From: Chloroflexota bacterium | Lineage (GTDB): Bacteria; Chloroflexota; Dormibacteria; Aeolococcales; Aeolococcaceae | DNA length: 64,000 nucleotides | Direction of reading: 5' to 3' | NCBI GenBank assembly: GCA_005880985.1 | Contig: VBIQ01000004.1 | Location: 186,001-250,000, forward strand | Shown here: one piece after another, positions 1 through 8,688 of the stretch | How positions within the stretch are numbered: the stretch's first letter is position 1 | Layout: each line of letters starts with the position of its first letter | Notes under the pieces: model-generated | Told to the model about the DNA's origin: nothing | What the model saw: the letters and a program-made list of their open reading frames with translations, nothing else | Database searches by the model: none | Position numbers and translations under genes: made by a program

Positions 1-1
1 G

Positions 2-91
2 CTGCTGGTGGTCCTGGTGCTCGGATTCAACCTGGGGGCGCGCTTCCTCGGGCGCTCGCTGGTGCGCCGGCTGCAGGCCCTTCCATCATGA
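2..91 (+). CDS. pstA: C-terminal end of phosphate ABC transporter permease (PstA-like), truncated by window edge
   Basis: Frame from nt 2 reads LLVVLVLGFNLGARFLGRSLVRRLQALPS*; its stop overlaps an ATG (ATGA) that opens a PstB-like sequence. Confidence 0.55.
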   Translation: MLVVLVLGFNLGARFLGRSLVRRLQALPS

Positions 92-312
92 CAGCCGGGC
101 CGATCCGGTCCGCTTCCTCGCTCTGGCCGATGCCCCCGCGTCGGCCACCGAGCCGGTGCCGGCCGCCAAGCTGTCGACTCGCGGACTGCGCGCCTGGTAT
201 GGCGATTCCTGGCTCTCCGCGACGTGAATATCGCCGCGCCGCGGGGCAGGATCACCGCCATCGTCGGACCCAGTGGCTGCGGGAAGAGCACGCTGCGACT
301 CTGCCCCAGCCG
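88..312 (+). pseudogene. pstB: Truncated, frameshifted phosphate ABC transporter ATP-binding protein (PstB) remnant
   Basis: Spread over three frames: KLSTRGLRAWYGDS (frame of nt 171), then ALRDVNIAAPRGRITAIVGPSGCGKSTL with Walker A (frame of nt 212). No Walker B or signature motif follows. Confidence 0.65.
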
Positions 313-321
313 TCGATGGAA

Positions 322-356
322 GAAGGGCCCGGCCACACGACGCGACCGAGCCCTTC
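322..356. terminator. Hairpin between the pst remnant and the convergent nrdJ
   Basis: GAAGGGC-C-CGG ... CCG-A-GCCCTTC inverted repeat, 10 pairs with one mismatch; no clear T-tract. Confidence 0.35.
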
Positions 357-393
357 CGACCAGAGGGGGGTGAGAATTTCGGATGGGGTGGGT

Positions 394-3252
394 TTAGCTA
401 CATCCGCTGGTTGCACCGCAGTTGAGGCACTTGTAGCAGGCACCGCTGCGGACCATCAGGCTGCCGCAGTCGGAGCACGAGGGCGCGTCCTCCTGGTTGA
501 GGAATGCCGCCGGTGCAGAGCGGCTGACCACGGGAAGCTCGGTTGTCGTCGGCAGCGCTGGGGGCGCCGACGCGCTCAGACGGGTGTCACGTTGGGGCTC
601 TTCACCCGCCTCGGTGCCGTCGCGGCGGATGATCCCGAGCGCGTCGCGATCCTCCCAGGGAAGGAAGCGCGACGCCAGCCAGCGGAAGATGTAGTCCATG
701 ATCGACTTGGCGATCGGAACCTCCGGGTTGCCGGTGAAACCCGAGGGCTCGAAGCGGGCGTGCGAGAACTTGTCGACCAGCGCCTTCAGGGGAACGCCGT
801 ACTGCAGCGCCAGGGAGATCGCGGTGGCGAAGGAGTCCATCAGGCCGCTGATGGTCGATCCCTCCTTGGCCATCTTGAGGAAGATCTCCCCGGGTGTCCC
901 GTCCTGGTAGAGCCCGACGGTGATGTACCCCTCATGCCCCGAGATCTCGAACTTGTGGGTGACCGCCTGCCGCTCCGCCGGCAGCCGCTTGCGCAGCGGG
1001 CGTTCGACCAGCTGCGTCCTGGCGACCACGCCGGTCGTCTTGTCCATGGTGGTGGCCATCGGCTGGCTGCGCTTGCTGCCGTCGCGGTAGATGGCGAGCG
1101 CCTTGAGTCCCAGCTTCCAGCCGTCGATGTAGGCCTGCTCGACCTCGTCGACGCTGGCGTCGGGCGGCATGTTCACCGTCTTCGAGATGGCGCCGCTGAG
1201 GAACGGCTGCACCGCGCTCATCATCCGGATGTGCCCCTGCCAGGCGATGCTGCGCATACCGCTGGCGGGCTTGAAGGCGCAGTCGAAGACCGCCAGGTCG
1301 TCCTCCCGAAGATGGGGGGCGCCTTCGATGGTGTCGTTCGCGTCGATGTAGGCGACGATGTCGTTGACCGCCGCCTCGCCATATCCCAGCCGGTGTAGCG
1401 CCTGTGGCACGGTCTGGTTGACGATCTTGAGCATGCCACCGCCGACCAGCTTCTTGTACTTCACCAGGGCGATGTCGGGCTCGACCCCGGTGGTGTCGCA
1501 GTCGAGCATGAAGCCGATGGTCCCGGTGGGCGCGAGCACGGTCGCCTGGCCGTTGCGGTAGCCGTGGACCGCGCCGAGCTCGTGCGCCTCGTCCCACGCC
1601 CGCCGCGCCGCGGTGATCAGGTCGGCCTCGACGTTGTCGGTGCCGATCCGGTAGGCGGCCTCGCGGTGCTTGCCGATCACTCGAAGCATCGGCTGGCGGT
1701 TGACGGCGTATCCGTTGAAGGGTCCGATCTCTCGGGCCATCCGGGCTGACTGCGCGTAGGCCTCACCGGTCATGATCGCGGTGAGGCAGCTGGCCACGTC
1801 TCGCCCCTGTGGCGAGTCGTAGGGGACGCCCCGCGCCATCAGCAGGGCGCCGAGATTGGCGTAGCCCAGCCCCAGCGGCCGGAAGTCCTCGCTGTTCTTG
1901 GCGATCTTGGGCGTCGGGTAGGAGGCGTTGCTGACCAGGATCTCCTGGGCGGTGATGGTGATCTGCACCGCGTGCCGGAAGCCTTCGACGTCGACGCTGC
2001 CGTCCTCGCGCAGGAACTTCATCAGGTTGAGCGAGGCGAGGTTGCAGGCGGTGTCGTCGAGAAACACGAATTCGCTGCAAGGGTTGCTGGCGTTGATGCG
2101 ACCGCTGTTCGCCGAGGTGTGCCAGTCGTTGATGGTGGTGTCGTACTGGATCCCCGGATCCCCACACTGCCACGCCGACTCCGCCATGCTGCGCAGCAGC
2201 TGGCGCGCCGGCAGCGCCTTGAGCAGCCGGCTGCGGTCGGTGACCGCCCGCAGCTGCCACTCCTTGTCCTCGAGTACCGCCCGCATGAAGTCGTCGGTGA
2301 CCCGCACCGAGTTGTTGCTGTTCTGGAAGAAGATCGAGCCGTAGGCCTCACCGGTGAAGACGCCGTCGTAGCCGGCATCGATCAGCGCCCAGGCCTTCCG
2401 CTCCTCGGTCACCTTGCAGGTGATGAACTCCTCGACGTCGGGGTGATCGACGTTGAGGATCACCATCTTGGCGGCGCGCCGGGTGGTTCCTCCGCTCTTG
2501 ATCACCCCGGCGAAGGCGTCGAAGCCCTTCATGAACGACACCGGCCCGCTGGCGATGCCGCCGCCGGCGAGCGCCTCCATCGAGGAGCGGATGGGAGACA
2601 GATTGGTGCCTGTGCCACTGCCGTACTTGAAGAGCATGCCCTCGGTGTGGGCCAGCGTGAGGATCGAGTCCATCGTGTCCTCGACGCTGTTGATGAAGCA
2701 CGCCGAGGCCTGCGGGCGCGTGCCCGGCACGCCGACGTTGAACCACACCGGGCTGTTGAAGCTCATCATCTGGTGGAGCACCAGGTGGGTGAGCTCGTCC
2801 TGGAACGACTGGGCGTCGGCCTCGGTGGCGAAGTAGCCGCCCTCGCGGCCCCAGCGGGCCACGGTGTCGCAGACGCGGGAGATCACCTGACGGACGCTGG
2901 TCTCGCGTCGAGGCGATCCCAGCGGGCCGCGGAAGTACTTGCTGACCACCACGTTGGTCGCCATCTGCGACCAGGCGGTGGGCACCTCGCACTCGCGCTG
3001 CTCGAAGACGGTCTCGCCCTTCTCGTTGGCGATGGTGGCGCTGCGCGGTTCCCAGGTCACCTCGTCGAAGGGGTGCACCCCGGCCCGGGTGAAGCGGCGC
3101 TCGATGGGCAGGCCGCGGCCGGGGGCGGCCCGGCCGGGGACGCTGATCTGGCCGGCCGCGGCCCGCCGCCGGGATCGCTTGCCGTTGCCTCCGGCCGAGG
3201 CGGCGTCCGAGGGATCGTCCGTTGGAGACGTGAAGGGGACTGGACTATCCAC
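394..3252 (-). CDS. nrdJ: Vitamin B12-dependent (class II) ribonucleoside-diphosphate reductase
   Basis: 952 aa; HQMMSFNSPVWFNVG, ACFINSVEDTMDSI, KYGSGTGTNLSPIRS, NASNPCSEFVFLDDTACNLASLNL; C-terminal CxxC zinc-ribbon CSDCGSLM...CYKCLNCG. Confidence 0.95.
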   Translation of the reverse strand: MDSPVPFTSPTDDPSDAASAGGNGKRSRRRAAAGQISVPGRAAPGRGLPIERRFTRAGVHPFDEVTWEPRSATIANEKGETVFEQRECEVPTAWSQMATNVVVSKYFRGPLGSPRRETSVRQVISRVCDTVARWGREGGYFATEADAQSFQDELTHLVLHQMMSFNSPVWFNVGVPGTRPQASACFINSVEDTMDSILTLAHTEGMLFKYGSGTGTNLSPIRSSMEALAGGGIASGPVSFMKGFDAFAGVIKSGGTTRRAAKMVILNVDHPDVEEFITCKVTEERKAWALIDAGYDGVFTGEAYGSIFFQNSNNSVRVTDDFMRAVLEDKEWQLRAVTDRSRLLKALPARQLLRSMAESAWQCGDPGIQYDTTINDWHTSANSGRINASNPCSEFVFLDDTACNLASLNLMKFLREDGSVDVEGFRHAVQITITAQEILVSNASYPTPKIAKNSEDFRPLGLGYANLGALLMARGVPYDSPQGRDVASCLTAIMTGEAYAQSARMAREIGPFNGYAVNRQPMLRVIGKHREAAYRIGTDNVEADLITAARRAWDEAHELGAVHGYRNGQATVLAPTGTIGFMLDCDTTGVEPDIALVKYKKLVGGGMLKIVNQTVPQALHRLGYGEAAVNDIVAYIDANDTIEGAPHLREDDLAVFDCAFKPASGMRSIAWQGHIRMMSAVQPFLSGAISKTVNMPPDASVDEVEQAYIDGWKLGLKALAIYRDGSKRSQPMATTMDKTTGVVARTQLVERPLRKRLPAERQAVTHKFEISGHEGYITVGLYQDGTPGEIFLKMAKEGSTISGLMDSFATAISLALQYGVPLKALVDKFSHARFEPSGFTGNPEVPIAKSIMDYIFRWLASRFLPWEDRDALGIIRRDGTEAGEEPQRDTRLSASAPPALPTTTELPVVSRSAPAAFLNQEDAPSCSDCGSLMVRSGACYKCLNCGATSGCS

Positions 3253-3333
3253 AGGTGGGCCTCACTCCGCAGAGAGTGGGTGACGGGCGGCGTCGATCTC
3301 CGCCCCCCGGCCATCCACAGGATTTTCCCCATT

Positions 3334-3381
3334 TTCCCACATCTTGGGGTGCTCGGGGCCTGAAGCCCCTACATCTTGGGA
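3334..3381 (-). promoter_or_regulatory. Tandem NrdR boxes upstream of nrdJ
   Basis: TTCCCACATCTTGGGG (3334-3349) and CCCCTACATCTTGGGA (3366-3381), 32 bp apart. Both keep the core C-A-AT-T-G positions of the NrdR-box consensus acaCwAtATaTwGtgt. Confidence 0.75.
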
Positions 3382-3522
3382 CCGGACCCAGCCCTCGTCA
3401 AGGGCCTCTGCCCAGACGTGTGCGGCCCGGTCCGGCCGAGGGGGGCGAGCGCTCGCCCTCCGCCGCCGCACCCGACGCGGGGACCGCCGACGTTCGAGAT
3501 GAACGCGGCCGCCCGGCCGGGA

Positions 3523-4158
3523 TCAGGCTTGGCGGGCGGGGGTCTCGGTGCGGCGGGCCGGCTCGCCGGCCGGGGTGCCGCGGAGGGCTCGCTGCTCGGC
3601 CGGTGCCGCCGCCACAGGGCGCCGGTCGACCACCGCCGCGCGGCGCACCAGTGCCATGCCCATCACGATGCCGCCGAAGGCGGTCAGCAGCAGCCCCGGA
3701 CCAAGGCTGTAGCCGGCGACGTGGGCGAGCCGCATCAGCGGCGACGCGGAGTCGACGGTGGTGGTGCCCCGCAGCGCGTCCCAGGCAGCCGCCCCCAGCA
3801 CCAGCCAGGCACCCGCGGCGACCATCACCACGGAGGCCGCCAGCAGCACCAGACGGGCGCCGACGCCCTCGCGCCGCCAGCCGAGCCCGATGAGCATGAC
3901 CACCAGCCCGGCGACGGCGGCGGCGCAGCCGGGGAGCAGGCCGAGGAAGGCGCTCCGGTCGGTCCAGTGCCAGGACGCCGAATCGATGAACCCGAAGCCG
4001 AAGGACGGCCCCGCGTAGGCGACCACCGCGGCCCAGGCGCCGATCAGCAGCGCCGCTGCTCCGATGATCACCGCCATGGTCCGGCGGACGGCGCCGGCGG
4101 GCGGGATGATGAAGTCCGGTTGTCCGCGAACGACCCGGGTGGGAACTGCCTCGACCAT
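3523..4158 (-). CDS. Hypothetical multi-pass membrane protein
   Basis: ORF with about 4 hydrophobic segments; likely start MVEAVPTRVV at 4158 preceded by GGAGAG. Confidence 0.6.
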   Translation of the reverse strand: MVEAVPTRVVRGQPDFIIPPAGAVRRTMAVIIGAAALLIGAWAAVVAYAGPSFGFGFIDSASWHWTDRSAFLGLLPGCAAAVAGLVVMLIGLGWRREGVGARLVLLAASVVMVAAGAWLVLGAAAWDALRGTTTVDSASPLMRLAHVAGYSLGPGLLLTAFGGIVMGMALVRRAAVVDRRPVAAAPAEQRALRGTPAGEPARRTETPARQA

Positions 4159-4289
4159 GGCTTGCTCTCCCTTCCAGTTGATGCCGTCCCTTGACTCTAT
4201 TGGTATAGCGATGCGTACCGGTCCCGTCAATCCGGCCACTGCCCTGGGGCGGGGTCGCCGGCGCCACCCGGGTGCGTCATGCTGTGCCC

Positions 4290-4475
4290 ATGAAGGCCCC
4301 GGTGCTGTGCCTCGACTGCTGCCAGCAGTACATGGAGCTCGACCTGCTGGCCGACCATCAGCACCTGGCCTGCCCCGGGTGCGAGCGGGTGTGGTGCGCC
4401 GTCTGCATCGCTCGCATCGAGGTGCCGATCAGCGAGGAGTGGCGGCGCCGCCGGCGGGTGGCGCACCTCAACTGA
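4290..4475 (+). CDS. Small Cys-rich (zinc-ribbon-like) protein
   Basis: MKAPVLCLDCCQQY...LACPGCERVWCAVC: paired CxxC motifs. Confidence 0.5.
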   Translation: MKAPVLCLDCCQQYMELDLLADHQHLACPGCERVWCAVCIARIEVPISEEWRRRRRVAHLN

Positions 4476-4524
4476 CCGCCGCGCGGCTGCCCTGGGTCGC
4501 GCCGGTGGTGCGACCATTAGAAGC

Positions 4525-7500
4525 GTGAGCCCGGCCCCCGCGGACACCGTCACCGTCACCCTGCCGGAGATGGGGGAGTCGGTGACGGAGGGGATCGTCG
4601 TCGAGTGGCGCAAGCGCGCCGGCGACCGGGTCGCCGCCGGCGAGGTGATCGCCGAGGTCAGCACCGACAAGGTCGACGTCGAGGTCACCGCACCCGCCGC
4701 CGGGACCCTCTCGCGCATCGCCGTCGAGGCCGGGCAGACCGCCGGGGTCGGCGCCGTCCTGGCGGAGATCACTCCCGGACCACCCCCGGAAGACGGGTCC
4801 GGCCGCGCTGGCGAGACCACCGCGGACGCGCCCCCCGCGGCGCCCCCCACCCGGGCTGCGCCGCCCGTCCAGCCCGAGACACCCGTCACCGCTCGCACGC
4901 CGCCCGCCGCCCCCACCCCGGCGGCGGAGTCGCCGCCGGCCGCGCCCGCGCCCGCGGCCGCCCCGCCGGCGCGGCCCGAGGTGGCTGCGTCGCCGCTGGC
5001 CCGTCGCGCCGCCGCGCTCAGCGGGGTGGACCTGGCGACGGTGCGCGGGACCGGCCCCGGGGGGATGGTCACCCGGGCAGACGTCCTGGCGGCGGCGGCC
5101 TCGGGCAACGGCCGCGCCCAGGCCCGCGTTCCGCCGGCGCCGCCCGCCGCCGAGGCGGGCCGGCCGGCCGTGGTGAACCGCCCTCCGGCGGCGCCCCCGG
5201 CCGAGGGCACCACTCCGCTGCGCGGCCCGGCGGCGGCGCTGGCGGCGGCGATGGAGCAGAGCCGGGAGATCCCGACGGCGACCTCGTTCCGCACCGTCGA
5301 GGTCGACAGCCTCGCCGACCGGCGGCGGCAGCTCAACGACGCGCTGCGGCGCGCCGGCAGTCCCGAAAAGGTGTCGTTCACCCACCTGATCGGCTACGCG
5401 ATCGTCCGCGCCGCTCTCGACGTTCCCAGCATGTCGGCACACTTCGAGCGCGACGCCGACGGCAAGCCGGCGCGGGCGCAGCCGGGCATCCACCTCGGAC
5501 TGGCGGTCGACATCACCCGCAAGGACGGCAGCCGCTTCCTGGTGGTCCCGGTCATCCGCAACGCCGCCGAGCTCGACTTCGCCGCGTTCCGCAACGAGTA
5601 CGAGCGGCTGGTGGCCAAGGCACGCAACAACACGCTCACCGTCGACGAGCTGCGCGGTGCCAGCATCACCCTGACCAACCCCGGCGGTCTCGGCACGGTG
5701 GCCTCGGTGCCGCGGTTGATGCCGGGCCAGGGAACCATCGTCGCGGTCGGATCGATCGACTATCCGCCCGGACTCCGTTCGGTCGGTGAGGCACGCCTGC
5801 GCGACATGGGTGCGGCGCGGGTGATGACCATGACCAGCACCTACGACCACCGCGTCATCCAGGGGGCCGAGTCGGGCGAGTTCCTGGGCCGAATCGAGCA
5901 GCTGCTCGGGGGCGCCGACGGCTTCTACAGCTCCGTCTTCGAGTCGCTGGGACTGCCTGCCCCCAGCGGCGCCGCGCCGGTGCCGCAGCTGACCGGCGAG
6001 GCGGCGGCCCGGGTGCGTGACGCCGCTGCCGCAACGGGAGCGGCATCGCACGAGCTGCTCGCCGCCGTCGGTGCCGGCATGTCGCTGGTCAAGGCGCATC
6101 GCACCCACGGTCATCTGGGCGCTCATCTCGACCCGCTCGGAGCACCGCCGATCGGCGACCCGGCAATGGAGCCCTCGACGGTCGGCCTGACCCCAGCATT
6201 GATGGAGGCGGTTCCCGCCGACGTGCTTCGCGTCTACGTGTCTGGCCGCAACCTCGCCGAGGTGCTCCCCAACCTGCGGGCGACCTACTGCGGCACCATC
6301 GCCTACGAGCTCGAGCACCTCTCCAGCCACGAGCAGCGCGTCTGGCTGCGCGAGCACATCGAGTCCGGCGCCCACAGCACTCCCCTGTCGCCCGAGCGGC
6401 GTCTGGTGCTGCTGCAGCGGTTGACCAAGGTCGAGGCGATGGAGCGCTACCTGCGGCGCACGTTCCTGGGGCAGAAGACCTTCTCCATCGAAGGCCTCGA
6501 CGCGATGGTGCCGATGCTCGAGGAGCTGCTCTCCCTGGTTGCCGACGACGGCATCGACTCGGTGGTGATGGGCATGGCCCATCGCGGGCGGTTGGCGATT
6601 GTCGCCCATGTCGTCAACCGGCCCTATGAGTCCATCCTCGTCGCCTTCGAGCAGGGGGAACAGAAACGCCAACTGGGCGAGGGCGCCGACGACCCCACCG
6701 GTGACGTCAAGTACCACCTCGGCGCCACCGGCACCTACGTCACCGAGGCCGGCAGGCCGGTCACCGTGCGTCTGCTCAACAACCCCAGCCACCTCGAGGC
6801 CATCGACCCGGTGGTCGAGGGCTGGACCCGGGCCGAGCAGACACGCCGCAGCGCCGCCGAGCTGCACGTCGATCCCAAGGCGGCGATGCCGGTGCTCATC
6901 CACGGGGACGCCGCCTTTCCCGGCCAGGGCATCGTCGCCGAGGTGCTCAATCTGCAGGCGCTGCAGGGCTACAGCACCGGCGGCACCGTGCACATCATCG
7001 CCAACAACCAGGTCGGCTTCACCACCGAGGCGTGGGAGGCGCGCTCGACCCGCTACGCCAGCGACCTGGCGAAGGGTTTCGACAGCCCGATCATCCACGT
7101 CAACGCGGACGACATCGAGGCCTGCATCCACGCCATGCGGCTGGCCTACGACTACCGCCGCACCTACCATCGCGACGTCGTCGTCGACCTGGTCGGCTAC
7201 CGGCGCTTCGGCCACAACGAGACCGACGAGCCCGCGTACACCCAGCCCTTGATGTACGCCAAGATCCGCGAGCACCCGACTGCGCGGGACCTCTTCGCCG
7301 CCAAGCTGGTCACCGAGGGGCTGCTCAGCCGGGAGCAGGCCGACCGCCGCGCCCAGGAGGCGTTCGACCGCGTCGGCCAGGCGCATCAGCGGGTCAAGGC
7401 GTCGCTGGCCGCCGTCCCCAGCGAGCCGGGTGAACAGCAGATCCTGCTGCACGACATCGACGTGCGCACCGAGGTGGCGGCGGAGACCCTGGTCACCCTC

Positions 7501-8688
7501 AACGAGCAGCTGCTCAGCGTCCCCGAGGACTTCCACCTCAACCCCAAGCTGGGCCGGCAGATGGAGCGCCGCCGTGAGGCGGTGAAGGGTGGCGAGATCG
7601 ACTGGTCGACGGCGGAGTCGCTGGCGTTCGCCTCGCTGCTGCTGCAGGGGAGGCCGATCCGGCTGACCGGCCAGGACACCGAGCGCGGCACCTTCAGCCA
7701 GCGCCATCTCACCTTCCACGACGTCGAGAACGGCCGGGGCTACACTCCGATGCAGCACCTGGTGGGCGCCGCCGCCGCCTTCGAGCTGCACAACAGCCCG
7801 CTGAGCGAGGCGGGGGCGTTGGGTTTCGAGTACGGCTACAGCACCGCGACTCCCGAGACCCTGGTGCTGTGGGAGGCGCAGTACGGCGACTTCGTCAACA
7901 ACGCCGAGGTCGTCGTCGACCAGTTCATCGCCTCGGGTCAGGCGAAATGGGGGGTCCGTTCACGGCTGACGCTGCTGCTCCCTCACGGCTTCGAGGGCTC
8001 GGGGCCCGAGCATTCCAGCGCGCGCCTGGAGCGCTTCCTGCAGCTCTCCGCCCAGGGCAACATGCGGGTCGCCAACCCCTCGACCGCGGCCCAGTACTTC
8101 CATCTGCTGCGTCAGCAGGCGCTGGTCAACGAGGCCCGGCCGCTGGTGATCATGACCCCCAAGAGCATGCTGCGGTCGCGCGATGCCGCCTCGCCGATGA
8201 GCGACCTGGCCGGTGGGCGCTTCCAGCCGGTGATCGACGACCCGGTCGCGGGGCGCGAGCGCAAGGCGATCACCACCATGCTGCTCTGCAGCGGCAAGAT
8301 CTACTACGAGCTGCAGAACCACTCGCTGCGCAAGGAGCTCGACAACCTGGCCATCGCCCGGATCGAGTGCCTCGATCCCATCCCCATCGAGCCGGTGCTC
8401 AACCTGATCAAGAGCTACCCGAACCTGCGCCAGGTTTTCTGGGTGCAGGAGGAGCCCAAGAACATGGGCGCCTGGCCGCACCTGGCGCGGCCGATCGGCA
8501 AGCGCCGGCCATACGAGATCCACTGGGACTACGTCGGCCGGCCGCGCCGGGCCAGTCCCAGTGAAGGCTTCCGCGGCGCCCACCTGGTCGAGCAGGAGCG
8601 GATCATCACCACCGCGCTGACCATCGCCAAGGCGGGCAGCGACGCCATCGCCGACGCGCTGGTGGCCAGCCTCAGCAAATCGCTGTGA
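4525..8688 (+). CDS. kgd: Multifunctional 2-oxoglutarate dehydrogenase: lipoyl domain + peripheral-subunit-binding domain + E2 succinyltransferase + E1 (KGD/OdhA-type fusion)
   Basis: Lipoyl motif EVSTDKVDVEV; PSBD ASPLARRAAALSGVDLATVRGTGPGGMVTRADVL; E2 motif TSTYDHRVIQGAESGEFLG; E1 motifs GMAHRGRLAIVAHV, NNQVGFTT, RRFGHNETDEPAYTQP, FEYGYS. Confidence 0.95.
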   Translation: MSPAPADTVTVTLPEMGESVTEGIVVEWRKRAGDRVAAGEVIAEVSTDKVDVEVTAPAAGTLSRIAVEAGQTAGVGAVLAEITPGPPPEDGSGRAGETTADAPPAAPPTRAAPPVQPETPVTARTPPAAPTPAAESPPAAPAPAAAPPARPEVAASPLARRAAALSGVDLATVRGTGPGGMVTRADVLAAAASGNGRAQARVPPAPPAAEAGRPAVVNRPPAAPPAEGTTPLRGPAAALAAAMEQSREIPTATSFRTVEVDSLADRRRQLNDALRRAGSPEKVSFTHLIGYAIVRAALDVPSMSAHFERDADGKPARAQPGIHLGLAVDITRKDGSRFLVVPVIRNAAELDFAAFRNEYERLVAKARNNTLTVDELRGASITLTNPGGLGTVASVPRLMPGQGTIVAVGSIDYPPGLRSVGEARLRDMGAARVMTMTSTYDHRVIQGAESGEFLGRIEQLLGGADGFYSSVFESLGLPAPSGAAPVPQLTGEAAARVRDAAAATGAASHELLAAVGAGMSLVKAHRTHGHLGAHLDPLGAPPIGDPAMEPSTVGLTPALMEAVPADVLRVYVSGRNLAEVLPNLRATYCGTIAYELEHLSSHEQRVWLREHIESGAHSTPLSPERRLVLLQRLTKVEAMERYLRRTFLGQKTFSIEGLDAMVPMLEELLSLVADDGIDSVVMGMAHRGRLAIVAHVVNRPYESILVAFEQGEQKRQLGEGADDPTGDVKYHLGATGTYVTEAGRPVTVRLLNNPSHLEAIDPVVEGWTRAEQTRRSAAELHVDPKAAMPVLIHGDAAFPGQGIVAEVLNLQALQGYSTGGTVHIIANNQVGFTTEAWEARSTRYASDLAKGFDSPIIHVNADDIEACIHAMRLAYDYRRTYHRDVVVDLVGYRRFGHNETDEPAYTQPLMYAKIREHPTARDLFAAKLVTEGLLSREQADRRAQEAFDRVGQAHQRVKASLAAVPSEPGEQQILLHDIDVRTEVAAETLVTLNEQLLSVPEDFHLNPKLGRQMERRREAVKGGEIDWSTAESLAFASLLLQGRPIRLTGQDTERGTFSQRHLTFHDVENGRGYTPMQHLVGAAAAFELHNSPLSEAGALGFEYGYSTATPETLVLWEAQYGDFVNNAEVVVDQFIASGQAKWGVRSRLTLLLPHGFEGSGPEHSSARLERFLQLSAQGNMRVANPSTAAQYFHLLRQQALVNEARPLVIMTPKSMLRSRDAASPMSDLAGGRFQPVIDDPVAGRERKAITTMLLCSGKIYYELQNHSLRKELDNLAIARIECLDPIPIEPVLNLIKSYPNLRQVFWVQEEPKNMGAWPHLARPIGKRRPYEIHWDYVGRPRRASPSEGFRGAHLVEQERIITTALTIAKAGSDAIADALVASLSKSL

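Noticed and set aside
1972-3363. 463-aa + ORF opposite nrdJ
   Set aside because: Antisense artefact; nrdJ motifs on the minus strand are unambiguous.
3253-3522. Cobalamin riboswitch upstream of B12-dependent nrdJ
   Set aside because: Looked for a B12-box-like conserved core on the minus strand and found none; the NrdR boxes explain the conserved-looking segment better.
4468-7791. 1107-aa minus-strand ORF opposite the E2-E1 fusion gene
   Set aside because: Low-complexity, His/Arg/Gly/Val-rich antisense translation of a strongly supported gene; typical third-position GC artefact.
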